Origin: Macrobrachium rosenbergii
Lineage: Eukaryota; Arthropoda; Malacostraca; Decapoda; Palaemonidae
Assembly: GCF_040412425.1 (NCBI RefSeq)
Contig: NC_089781.1
Span: 53,066,227 to 53,130,226 of the forward strand
Direction of reading: 5' to 3'
Length of the DNA: 64,000 nucleotides
Positions 1-14,247 of the stretch are shown piece by piece. The notes beneath the pieces were generated by a model, which saw only the letters and a program-made list of their open reading frames with translations, was not told the origin of the DNA and did no database searches. Each line of letters opens with the position of its first letter. Positions within the stretch are counted from its first letter, which is position 1. The translations under genes were made by a program, and so were the position numbers.

Positions 1-2700
1 GCTGGGGTGGGCAATGTCTTTGTTGTCAATGGAATACAGTCCTGGCTTCTCTTCCTGGGACTTCCCAAGTGTTGCAAAGCCAATGACAGCTTGCTGACTC
101 TCTCCAGAGAATGTCTTCTGCATAGAGGTGTTTGTTCATAGTGTGTTGTCTGCTCATTAGACTCACTTACTTTGAACCTCTGTTTCGTATGCGAACCTGT
201 GGATGATCTGGGCCAGCCACCATCCATCTTCTGAGTGCTGGCGGATCTTCAGTCAGCCCAATGGCTTCGCCATCAGCCTTTATAAAGGCATTGGTCTGCT
301 CATGAGCGGTCAAGAGCCATTGCTGAAACTGCGACTGGTCTTGTGCACAACAAAGTTGCCAGCCTTGAATACTGCGTGCAACTCTGGGTGCTTGAACTCT
401 CTAGGGTAAAGCATGTCCCTGGGGTGAATAGGCAGCGAGCATAGTTTGTATTATTGGAAAAGAAGTAGGGTATCAGCTCATGCAATGTACAGCGGAGGAC
501 AAAATTGGCCTCACGGAAGGACCTGATCAGTAGGAATATCTGAGTTCCATAGACAACACCATGTGCAGAAGTGGAACTGTGGACTCTGCTGTCTTGAAGG
601 TCACACCACTCCTCCAAACTCTAATGCCTGCTCATTTGTTGTTGTTTCTCAACAGTGATCAGTGTATGCTGTCCTCAGGAGTTTGTGACAGGCTGGCCTG
701 GTGCATCACTGTGTCCTGGATTTACACTTACAGCTGACAGGAAGGATTCTGCAGTTCAGATGAAACACTCCTGCCTCCACAGAGCCTGTCCAACCACTGC
801 CATGAAGAAGAGTACCGAGATGTGTTACTGCCATGTCTCAATGTGCAGACCACCAAACAATTACCAGATGCCCATCAGCTAGCCATACCCCAGTCAGGCC
901 TGCCATACCTCTTTGCTGGCATAGATTGGCTGATCAGCTGTGATTATGGTGTCTGGCCAGGAGTTCAGAAAAATCAGTGACATCACTTTCACCATCATGT
1001 TTGATCGTGTAGCAGAATAGGCACGATCACGCAGGAGAGAGCAATGAGTTATGGTGCCAAATTCTGGGCTTCTCTGTTGAGCGTGATAGGCTGACCACGT
1101 CAGATTCACTGCATCATCTATTTCCTGGGTGACTGGCCTTGTCTAGCCACTGATACTCCAGTACAAGCTGTGGCCCCAAGATATCTGTGGGTGGCTTTGG
1201 TATTGCAGTGTTTGGTGGCACAGGGTTCTTTGTTTTGAAAGGAAGATGGTGAGATGTTTGTGAATGTGTCCGACCAATTCAGGCACGACCTCACTTTCTC
1301 GAGTGCAAACTTTAGTTGCTGTCTTTCCTGTCAGTGTTCTCCTTGGTGGGGTGCTGAAATATGGAGATGCTAGTTCCATGGAAGGAGGTAGTGCAGTAGT
1401 TGCAGATGGGTTGTGGTGGATGTTGTCCATCACCTGCAGGTGGTGAACAACCACTTTTAGCAGTACTGAGGACAATTACACCCTCACTCCACATGTTGCT
1501 AACTGTATCTCCCTAACTGTGCAGAGACCTCCAGTACTCATCATAGAGATCACTAGGTATACTAGTGTAGCATTTCAACCAGGTTTCTCTTCCTGGTTTT
1601 TGGCATAGACTGAGAGTCCCATGTAGGCTGAATGGTGTTTCTCTGTCTTTGGGTGTCTATGAGTTGTTGCTCCTCTTTGTATCGGGTAGCAGTTTAGACT
1701 GCATAGGCTGTGCAATGGCCTGGTCTGACTTTGATGCTCCAAATCGTAACTGTGACTTGATGTCCAGCCCCATGCTCAACCATCCCTACAAACGCTGGAG
1801 TGGGAGAGGAGGCACAGAATTTCGTACACAAGCCTCAGAAAATGTGCCATCAAACCGTGACTGATGATCAAGTATAGACTTTCTGAGAATATTTTGCTGC
1901 TTTAGCAATGATAACTGCCTCTGAAGATCAGATGATTGAGCAAGTGCTTTCCCACATCCTTTTGAAATGCAAATGTACATCTGCCAGATTTATGAGCCTC
2001 CAAGTTCTGGAATTTCTGCCCAGTTTGTCTTTGAGTCTCGTGGAGTTACATTGGTGACTCTACACCTAATTGTTCAGACGTTGTTGGTAGAGGTGGCAAA
2101 TATCTGCCAACCGAAATGGCTGGATCATCTGAACAAAGGTTGTTTTCAACAATGTATGTCATCAGTTCTGTGATTCTAGTGGATACACATCTGATTCTGA
2201 AACTCAGTGCTACCTTGGTCTTTCTCAAGGAAACCTCAGGTAGGACCTTTTCTGTTGTAAGGGGGCACAAGAGACAGGCATGGTGATACTTAAGCTCTGT
2301 GCAATGACATCCCCACCAGTCAACTTAGCAAGGAGCTTGCCATCACTAGGTATCTCTGCACATTCCGCAATTTCAAATTGAGCCCTTAGTACTAGCCTGT
2401 CTGAGATCAGATGCAGGTGCCACTTTCTCTAGAAAATGCAAGCTTCATTGTCTGCCCGACTGGTTCAGGCGCAGTTTTGCGACTAGTCTCGAATGTTGCT
2501 GGTCTGGTCATTGGTTATGCGCTTTCTTGGTCCAGTTTAGTGTTCAAACAACAAGCGACAGTTCACATGGTATTTTGCTGCATTTTCCTGAGAGTGGCCT
2601 CTATGCCATCACCTTCATCAGCCTTGCTGGATCCATTATCGATGGCATTTCATTAATTTCACTGAACATGGAATGTTCCTTGCCAGCATTGTGTACCCAT
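1..2700 (-). pseudogene. Decayed copy of a repeated metazoan gene family of unknown function
   Basis: Read on the minus strand, this stretch gives a broken but ordered series of protein blocks. From the 5' side: a DNIHHNPSATT block and an SFHGTSISIFQHPT block (about 1480-1350), an LTWSAYHAQQ block followed by TADQPIYA (about 1095-915), GGLHIE and AESFLSAV blocks (about 860-720), an LIRSFREANF / IPYFFSNNTNYAR block (about 560-440), and a GLTEDPPALRRWMVAGPDH block (about 285-215). I recognise these from memory as conserved blocks of long hypothetical proteins found in many copies in invertebrate and fish genomes. Their function is not known to me, and they behave like repeats. At least five frame changes and several stops are visible, so this is not a working gene. 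The 5' limit is uncertain; 1700-2700 has weaker similarity. Family assignment is from motif memory, not a search. Confidence 0.55.
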
Positions 2701-3720
2701 CATGGTCTAAGGACATGATGACTTGGAGAGTGATGTCAAGTGCTCACCTCTTTTGTCGTTCTGACAAAGACAACACAAACTCAGTTTGTTTTTTCTACTG
2801 CTCAATGTTGGTGTATCATCTATTCTGCAATTACTAATTAAGGCCGAGGGTTATCCTTTTACCACCTTAAACAAAGCACACATTCCTGTATGGGATTCAA
2901 CTGGGATTGGGTCTCCCTACACCTAGCCGATCATTCATCAGTGCCATTTAAGTCCCGTGTGATCTGTACACCATCCGGGTAAAGTGCATGACCATCATGC
3001 TGCAGCCCCATACCGCTCAACTCGGCTCTCCCGCGCTGGCACATCCTGTCTATTCGGTCGGCTATCAACTATAGCTGGTCTGGGGCTTTGTTAGAAAGCA
3101 TTTGGGACACTAAACAAACTATACTACAACTACTAGTCTAGACTACAGGATTAGTAAAGCTGGATTAGCTGGCACTGAACCCATGCTGAGTTACACAGCA
3201 GTGATGTCACCAATTGTGCCCTGGTTGTGTGCAGACATACACTCTTTTACATTTATTAATTTTCCTTCAAAATTGATGAGTTATTCGAGATGGCCTCATT
3301 AGGATCTAAAACCACAGAAACAAAATCCATACTTAAAACGATAATTGTTGAACAGGCATTATTTCTCATTATAATTATTGTTTTCTACCTTTTCTTAGCA
3401 GCCATATAGCCCCCATGTTAAAGGTAAACTGTACTGGGGCTTCTGAAACATAATATTCACAAGAAATAGTATGGAAGAGCTTTTACCATATTGCTAGAAG
3501 CAAATACATGCCATTCTAATTGGAAAATTGGCCAAAATCTGTCGATACTGGCCGCCATCTTGGAGATTTGGCCGCCATATTAAATTTTTGCGTGGCCAGC
3601 GCCCTTTTTCTGATAGAGGAACTTTAAAGAGCACTTGTGCAAAATTTCATGCTTGTTCACTATCTGAACGATTCTTGTAAATATGCAATTATCTGCTGCA
3701 CTATTACTTAGCAACACCGG
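2701..3720. other. Unassigned stretch, possibly flank of the decayed family
   Basis: No coding block, tandem repeat or terminal repeat could be supported. The words 'gccgccatcttgg' and 'ggccgccatattaaa' near 3550-3585 form two short direct repeats. The stretch may be the upstream part of the repeat to its left, but nothing decides this. Confidence 0.3.
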
Positions 3721-3789
3721 TTGTCGGGAGTTGGTAGGATTCAGTGATCATCCGATAATGATCTTTAATAGTAGTGTAACCATGGGGTC

Positions 3790-4410
3790 GTCCTCCACTT
3801 TTTCAATAAATTGAATATATTTCTCTTTCTCTCTGTTGTATCCATCTATACACGGTTGTTCTATTTACGCCAATCTGCCGAGCAATATCTACGATAGAAA
3901 CATTAATCTCATCCAAGTTAATGATTGATGCCCTGTGGGATAATGTGGTGCAGCTGAGTCTGTTATCCAACTTATCAGCCAAGTGATGTAACTTTCTGCC
4001 CGAGTGTGGCATCACACGATAACATCCGACGTTATGAGATTTTTTTCTTTTGTGTGTGTGTGTTTTTGACAACGATTATGGTAGAATTATTTCTTCCTTT
4101 AATTATATAATTTCGTTGATGATTATTCAATATTTTATTAGTTAAGATGGTTTTATTTGGATTCGAAATATAGTTTCTTCTTTGACTCTTTTTCCCGATT
4201 ATCTGACACGATATTTTTCAAAATGTCTCGCCATTTTTTGTAAAATGAATTTTTCACATACCATTCTTTTTTATATTGTTAGCCGTATGATTACTAACCA
4301 AAATTGAATAAGAAAAGCGCATTTCATTGTATATATCAAAAGAATAAATTATTGTTAGGTGAACGAAAACTTCTGGAACATGTTGCAATACATTTTTGAG
4401 TGAGTGTACC
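3790..4410 (-). mobile_element. Tc1/mariner-like element, 5' part only
   Basis: An 89-codon minus-strand open frame (4072-3803) contains a helix-turn-helix of the transposase N-terminal type; the block DIARQIGVNRTTVYRWIQ is typical of Tc1-like DNA-binding domains. Upstream of it, at 4410-4350, lies a terminal-looking sequence containing 'agaagttttcgttcacc', a wording common at Tc1-like ends. The frame stops at 3803, before any catalytic DDE domain, and no matching second terminus was found. I infer a 5' fragment of a Tc1-like transposon truncated near 3790. It encodes at most a DNA-binding fragment and cannot transpose by itself. Confidence 0.55.
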
Positions 4411-4572
4411 TCTTAGCAATAATTGCACATGAAGCTGTACAAATAACTTCTATGTCACGGTTCGAATGCTTTTATCTGTTTCTGTACAGTACGTGCATTG
4501 TACGGTCCCCTAAGCCACAGCTGTAGGAATATGAATTAATGCAGATTGTAATTACATGTATGGGGTCATTAA

Positions 4573-5486
4573 CCCTCTCGCGCTTACGGGGGTTCCTATA
4601 GCGCTACCCAGTACGCGACTTATGCCACGGGGAGGGAAAAGTGGGGCATGCGCGGAATAGTTCCTTTGTAAAAATCGATACGTCCAAACCATAACTGATA
4701 TAGGCTTCTGGTTTGTTTTACAATGTCGGCAAATGATTGAATTTTTTTCCTAAAGCAATAAAAATTCTTAGCAAGGCTTAGAAATAATAAAAAAAACGTG
4801 ATGAACGTGAAATTTTTAAGGAAAATCGTAGATATTTTTTTAAATAATCATGAAAAATATAATAATTAGGTTTAGGGAGTTTATTTTATACGTATATTAT
4901 GTGGAAATGTTTGAAATTTTACGTGGAAGCAATCATTTTGCTATAAATGTGTTTTCTAATTAGCTGTTACCGATTAAATAATGCTAATTTTTTTATGGAG
5001 TGCAATTTTCAGATTTTCCAATCTACTTATGCTGATGTTTCGTATCGTACCTAAGTAAGGAATAAAGATAGAAAAAAATAAAGGTTGCATTAGAAAGCTG
5101 AATAAATTTGCTATAAAATGCACAAAAGAGCGGTATATGTATTGTTAGAGTAAAATCGAGCAATTGTCGTTAGATTACGGACAATCTTTTTTTTCTAAGA
5201 AAATATACGGCAACGATTATTATAGAGAAAAGTTGGTATTTTTACATTTTGCTGTTCAGCACGATAAAGTAGAAAGAATGGCCATTCGAATGATATATAA
5301 TACATGCATTGGAGTTATTTACAGATGCACAAACAGGCGTACAAAAAATTATCTACGCATGCATAAATTCCGGCCGAACTACGGCGTTCAATGTGTATAT
5401 ATATACGCAGACATTTCTCGTAATTAATCGGTAATAAATAATGCTAGAAAACAAGTGAAAACTGCGATAGAAAGCTGAATAAATTT

Positions 5487-5583
<97 letters not shown>

Positions 5584-6462
5584 CCTAAAATCAATAGGTG
5601 TTCCCAGCATATAATTGAGCAATTGAAACTCAAAGACGTAAGTTTTGTTTTTTACGTAAAGTTAATTGTTAGCTAAAGATTTTTGTATAGAAACGTTGAT
5701 ATTTTTACATTTTGCCGTTCAGAACGATAAAGTACAATGGCCGTTCGAATGATATATAATACATGCACATTGAAGTTATTTACAGATGCGCAAACAGGCG
5801 TACACAAAATTATTCACGCACTCGTAAACCCTAAGCCGAACTACGCGGCTCGAGTGGGTTCTAGAGTGCCTATATTTAAGCTTTACATTTTTTCGTAATT
5901 ACTCGGTAATGAATTGCGCTAAGAAAAAAGTGAAAATTGTAATGGAAAGCTGAATAAATTTTCTATAAATAGCCCACGTAAAAGCAATACATGTTCCCCG
6001 AAAAAATTGAGTAATTGAAGCTGAAAGACGGAAATGTTGTTGAAAGACAGAAATATATGTAAAAAAAAAAAGTAAATTCTTCACTATTTATCTTATCGAA
6101 AAACACCTGAAATTCTATTCAAAATACCCAACAATCACTTGCAAACACTTTTATAACAATAACAAAAGCGAAAGCACTTCGCAAACGCAGATAAATGACG
6201 ACAGCAAAAAACGTGAGAGCGCTAAAAGATGCGCTGAACTCTGTCATAACAGGAGGGGAAGTGCTCAAGTTAGGGGAGGACTGCAGCGCATGATACCTAT
6301 CGGTTCCCTGTTTACGTTTCCTTGTGGGTCCAAGATCTGCCCACGCAATGGCGCAGTCCTCATTTTCTTCGGAAGACTCTTTTTTTTTTTTTTTGTGAAT
6401 TTCCCCCGAAAATAACTCACGGATGACGCGGAAATCGCGTCATCGGAGCACTTACCAGTGGG
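4573..6462. mobile_element. Candidate non-autonomous piggyBac-like element
   Basis: The segment is bounded by TTAA at 4569-4572 and 6463-6466. Its ends read CCCTCTCGCG on the left and, reversed, CCCACTGGTA on the right, so only the first CCC and scattered bases match. No transposase is visible. The interior holds a duplicated module (about 5232-5490 and 5697-5960) sharing 'gatatataatacatgca', 'tttacagatg' and 'aagctgaataaattt'. A third partial copy of the last word lies near 5095. An (AT)n array follows the first module. TTAA flanks plus CCC ends suggest a piggyBac MITE, but the weak terminal repeat leaves this tentative. Confidence 0.35.
5489..5581. repeat. (AT)n microsatellite
   Basis: Uninterrupted TA dinucleotides inside the candidate piggyBac-like element, next to the repeated 'aagctgaataaattt' word. 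Confidence 0.97.
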
Positions 6463-6466
6463 TTAA

Positions 6467-6930
6467 ATAAATAGTTTCTCTTATAAGATCTGTGAGTAGC
6501 CTCCTAGTTCAAATATGCCTTAAAAATGTCTGTAGGTCAGTGTAGGAAGCCGGTTGTTAATAATATGTCGTATGTGAGGTTCAGGACTGATTTTTGTCAA
6601 TTTTGTGTTTAGGATTTCCTGTCAAGAACAAAGAGCAAGACTGTTACCTTGCTTGGGTTGCAAACTGCAGAAGGGATAAAGAGCCAAATGATGGATCACA
6701 TATGCAGCACAAGCATTTTCTGCCAAAGTACATTTTCAAACCTGCTGGTGTGCATGAGCTTAAGTTTCTGCAACAGACTTTGAAGTCCAGAATATGTGAA
6801 GAGACAACAATATGGCTACCAAAGCAGATTTAAAATAAGAATTGCCCGAAGGGGTAAGCCGGCATACCCATCAGTACTGGCAACGGCAAGATTTATATAG
6901 CCCTGCAAACTACAATATTAATTGCATCAC
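6467..6930. other. Unassigned stretch
   Basis: An open frame of about 80 codons on the plus strand (6594-6833) has mixed, non-repetitive composition (for example DCYLAWVANCRRDKEP). I recognise no domain and no splice or promoter context; it could be a chance frame or an exon remnant. Confidence 0.2.
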
Positions 6931-6934
6931 AGTA

Positions 6935-7115
6935 ATAACTGGATAACTGGGACAGTCGCTACAACAATACCTAGATAAAATGGACCATCAGTACAGTCAT
7001 ACCTGGATAAAAGGGACAGCCACCACAGTAATGCCTGGATAAATGGGACAGTCAGAACTGCAATATTCGGATAAAAGGGACAGTCAACATAGTAATTCCT
7101 GGATAAAAGGACTGT
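6935..7115. repeat. Minisatellite, ~33-36 bp unit, about 6 copies
   Basis: Diverged tandem units share the core 'cctggataaaagggacagtc' with variable spacers. The array lies just left of a long (AT)n tract. Confidence 0.8.
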
Positions 7116-7184
7116 CAATACAAGGAGGTGCAGGAAAATTTTTCTGAGTTCTCACAGTTTTCCAGGCAGTGCTGGGTTGGTCAG

Positions 7185-7428
<244 letters not shown>

Positions 7429-7539
7429 GATAAATATGCCAGATGATAGAAGGATGAGAGAAAGAGATGAGTCACATAATAAGGAAGCAGGTAAGCAGTA
7501 TATGTGTGCAAAAGATGAAGGAAAATGTGTGAAAATACT

Positions 7540-8230
7540 ATTGAGCCATCTCTCATATATGGAAGTGAAGTGTGGGTGCTGACTGCGATGAAAGAAAAGG
7601 TTCAAGTTGCTGGTCCAAACTAATTGTGTAGTATAAGTCATATAGGATATATGTGATAGGTATGAAAATGTACAAGTACAGAAAAGTGGCAAAACGGGGA
7701 GCATCGGAGATGGTTCAGATCTACAGAAAGAAAGAATAATGGTGGGCTGGTGAAAGGTGTCCAGTTTGAATTGTTGGGAGGAAGGAGAGCTGAAAGACAG
7801 CAACATTAAAAAAGAGAGGCCTCAAAATTCAGGCAGAACAAGTGTGCATGCGAAACAAGTGAATGGCCAATAACTCTTCTGTTTAGGTGTATGAAGCACC
7901 TAATGTTGTGGAAGTTGCAAGCACCAGGGTTCAGCCATGATTCAGACAATAAAGCATTAATATTAAAGTAAGTCATTTTACAGTAAGTCCTGTCTTTTCT
8001 CAGGTGCAAACAAACACATACATGTGTGTTAATGCTCAGGAACGTTGATATGGGTGGTGGAGAAGAATGGAAGCGGCTGACTCATACAGGTATTTGACTG
8101 GAAATGTAAAGGAAAGGGTTGTCGTAGCTGACAGAAGCGGTGAGTCACAGAATATGTGCAGCAAAGAAGACGGCACGGCACACTGATTGCTGACCAAGTG
8201 ATGCAAAAACTTTCAACCGCTTCACATTCT
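7540..8230 (+). pseudogene. LINE reverse-transcriptase remnants
   Basis: A plus-strand block near 7552-7610 reads SLIYGSEVWVLT, matching the YGSE.WVL block near the C-terminal end of the reverse transcriptase region of many arthropod non-LTR elements. A second block near 8055-8150 resembles the preceding EE(W)..SYRYLG..V and SHRIC blocks of the same class. The two occur in reverse of the usual order, so at least two fragments or a rearrangement are present. Several stops interrupt both. I cannot name the clade. Confidence 0.45.
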
Positions 8231-8850
8231 GTGAGAAAACGTCCAGTTTACTAATAGTACGCGAATAAATGTAAGTATGGTCTTTATAAAAAAAAAAAGC
8301 GAAGCTTTTAGTTTGTATTCTCTACTTGACTACAATCTATCAACTTCCGGCGCTCTGTCAATCAGCAGGTAAACTGAGTGCTTATTTTTAGTGTCGAACT
8401 TCAGCATTTTGTTTTCATGAAACTATATCAGCTTTAATAACTGATTCCGTATTTATTTTTATTCATTCAAATAACAAACAAGAGGTGATATTTAGGCACC
8501 AACAAGTTTATGGTTCATTTCACAAGACTTATATACCCGCTCACATTTTCTACCGTTTTCTCCGGAATTCGTGGAAATTTGAAATGATGAAGGTATTCGC
8601 ATCTGGCTGCTGGACGTTTCACAGACTCTGATGAATGAAAAAGTAAGTAGGGTTGAAACTGACGATGTTTGTGATTACAATTCAAAAATTCCTCCCCTTT
8701 ATATTGAGTGAATCACAAGCTTGAGGACAGAGGTAGATTTCAAGGCTCAAAAGTGTGCTGCAGGGTTAAAGAACACTAAGATGATGGCTAAAAAGCAAAT
8801 GGAATAAAAACGACTGCAGGGCAGAATATTATATGAAATGTCTTGCAAAA
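8231..8850. other. Unassigned A+T-rich stretch
   Basis: No coding block, tandem repeat or inverted terminal sequence was seen. Confidence 0.3.
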
Positions 8851-10790
8851 CTTTACAAGAGTAATAGCCAGTGTGAGAAGAAGAAACGTGGGATGAAACC
8901 TTGCATGAGAGTATTTTTTGAAGCTGGCATGACATTATACAGTACAATCATATCAAGAGTCACAGGAAAACAGGCATTGTATTTAGCAAGGCTGCTGCGA
9001 TATTTGTTAAAGACTGATAAGAAAACAGTCATTCCGTTCCGCCTACTCCATCCTATAATTACTGGACTAACAATGATCCGTTGGTGCAGAAAACTAGTTT
9101 TTTCCACGTCAACCAATTCACCTGCAAGCAAAGAAGACTCATCAACAGCATGCCAAACTTCTTTATACATCATACGTCACTCACATCTTTCTTACCCTCA
9201 CTCTCACACATCCAGATTATCACAGGCCTTTTGTTGCAACACATTTTCCACCCAATTCAAGTAGAATTTTTCCTGAATTCTCTTCTTTCTTCTCCCCAAA
9301 ATGATGTGTGTTTGTCAAAAAGGTATTGCCTATTTTCTTTATGTGACCTATCCATCTCAAAACATCTGATCCCTCCTTCACCCATGCTGGTTTTTAAGAT
9401 GCCTTTCCTATATTTCAGTTATTATCAAAATTTTGATCAGTTTTTACCCAATGATATTATTCAAATAATTAATCTATAGTTTTGCTTTTTCTCCCCTTTG
9501 CCCTCAGCAACCACACTTTGCTTTCACTAATGAAAACTGACTCATCTCTCCCACCTCAGCAATTACCTTTCCTCTCATCCTATCATCATCTATATTCCCA
9601 GATACTCACATTAAACAAGCATTTGTATTCTTTCACAAGCCACGCTGATAAGCATTGCTCATCTTTCAGGCTTCTTATAATCTTCATACGCTTCCTCCTG
9701 CTATCGTTCACGTTTTAAAATCCTCTGCTTACAATTGCTTTCCAATGCTCTGACCTGCCTCTGCAGCTTCTTTCCATTACTACTGAATAGCAATGTGTCA
9801 ACTATAAACATAAATGATTCTAAGTCTGCAATCTTTCATAAACCTCTTTTTGCATTCCAAAACCCTGTTCTTATATCATCTTTCCTTTCCCCGACTCCTA
9901 TCATTACCACTTCCATAAGAATGTAAAACTCCAATGGAGACTGACATATTCTGACCTTAGCCTCTCTTCTGCCATAAATATTTTTAACTGATCTCAAAGT
10001 GTTAGCTTTTACTGAGTTTACTATTGGCATCCTACACATTACTCCCTAATAATTCTCTTATAACCTATTTTAGGTTCATGTATGCCACATAGAGGTTTAT
10101 GCCTTTATTCTAAAAATTCTAGCAAACCAGCTTTATAACAAAACTTTATCCATGTTCCTTCTTCCTTTTGTAACAAACACGGCTTCATTTATGAGCAGTC
10201 TCTGGTCTCGTTACCTCAATTCAAACATTTTCTTCGATATGCTAGGGAAACATTACAATCTTATAAGTCTTACAACAGCCCTTTTACAAATGAACAATTA
10301 CTCCTCTTATGCGTTCCTTCTGAACGTTTACCTTGACCAGGCATTCCTTACTCACCCTGATTCATCACATGTTTATACTGTCAGTGTCATTCTGCAACAT
10401 TTCATTTGTGATCTCATCAACTCCTTGTGGGTTTACATTCTTCACCTTTTAACTTGCTTTTCTTAGTTCCTCAAGAGTCATTTCCACAATACTTATCAAT
10501 GATCATTCAGATTTGCCTCTCTTCTATCCTCTTCACTTAACAGCTCTACCATACTCACTCCACTATACTACTGGACGTTTTTCAGACAGTAAGCCACTAT
10601 TTGCATCCTTTATTTTAAAATAGACTTATCCTTTAACCTTCTCCATATCTTACCACTAAATATTCCTTCCCCATATCTTACCACTAAATATTCAGATTAT
10701 CTCTCCTTTTTTTTGTTGGTTTCTCCCTAGGGTGTTAGCCTTCCAGTTATTTGTAATTCTTTAGAGATGCTGTAGCTGACCCCAGGTCCT
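8851..10790 (-). pseudogene. Decayed LINE-like reverse transcriptase, minus strand
   Basis: Minus-strand translation near 10495-10400 gives MTLEELRKA, a stop, then PQGVDEITNEML. This is the start of a non-LTR reverse transcriptase (pattern: LK.GK..G.D.I..EML). Further along, near 10030-9960, a block NTLRSVKNIYGRREAKVRI fits the LL.AI..LY.GS.A.VRV block. Stops and frame changes are dense and the YxDD core could not be found, so this is an old remnant. The long plus-strand frames over the same stretch, rich in Ser, Pro, Leu and Phe, are shadows. Limits are approximate. Confidence 0.4.
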
Positions 10791-10817
10791 TCTTCAACCT
10801 GTTGAAACATATATATA

Positions 10818-13407
<2,590 letters not shown>

Positions 13408-13479
<72 letters not shown>
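13408..13479. repeat. (CT)n microsatellite
   Basis: Uninterrupted TC dinucleotides, about 36 repeats. Confidence 0.97.
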
Positions 13480-13482
<3 letters not shown>

Positions 13483-14243
13483 GTTATGCATGCATAATTT
13501 TTTTCTCTTTCATATTAATCGCCACGCTTACAGTCCTCCATTACAGAGGTTCCTTGCCTTACTCGAGATTTAGTCCTCTTGACAACTAACAATGTGGAAA
13601 ACATTCCTTTTGAGAAGATCTAGTATCAACAACTTATCAGCATATTCAAGCAATTAATTAGGACCTTCTAACTTAAACCACAAGTTATAGAAGCTGGCAT
13701 CAACCAGCACTGACAAAAATTTGTGAATGTAATCTATACCATTATGAATCTGGAGTTGTGGCGCTTATGCAGCTGCATTGCCGCCTGAAGGGCCGCAGCA
13801 TCGATATGGTCTACAGCCTCAACATAGCTATCAACCTACCACATGAGACATTTGTTGAGGCTGCATCCCTACAGTCTTACCTTCTCAGGCAAAAGGGAGA
13901 CCTATCAAGATAACAGCACAATGTCATAGAACTAAGTGAATTCTATTCCTTTTAGAAACACTTGTCACAGCAGCACCAAAATGTCGCTACAAAAATGGTC
14001 AATTTTGACATGGTGGGGAGAAATTATTATGGGAAACCTGTCAGAAGATACTTTAATCCTCTTACATAATAAAGTATATACATGATTATCTCTACACAAC
14101 TTAAGGATGAACCCAAGACACTGTGCCAAGTCTTTGCATGCCCTACCCAAAAACACTTTGCTATCAGACAGCTAACACTACATGCTCAACACAGCAACCT
14201 TGCCCTTTGAATCACACTCACTTATTGAGTTATAAACAACTTG
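13480..14243. other. Unassigned stretch left of the piggyBac element
   Basis: No supported feature. A short plus-strand stretch near 13770-13870 (cagctgcattgccgcctgaa...) has coding-like composition, but no family was recognised. Confidence 0.25.
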
Positions 14244-14247
14244 TTAA

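Noticed and set aside
9081..10466. Ser/Pro/Phe-rich plus-strand frames that could look like membrane proteins
   Set aside because: Complement of a decayed A-rich LINE on the minus strand.
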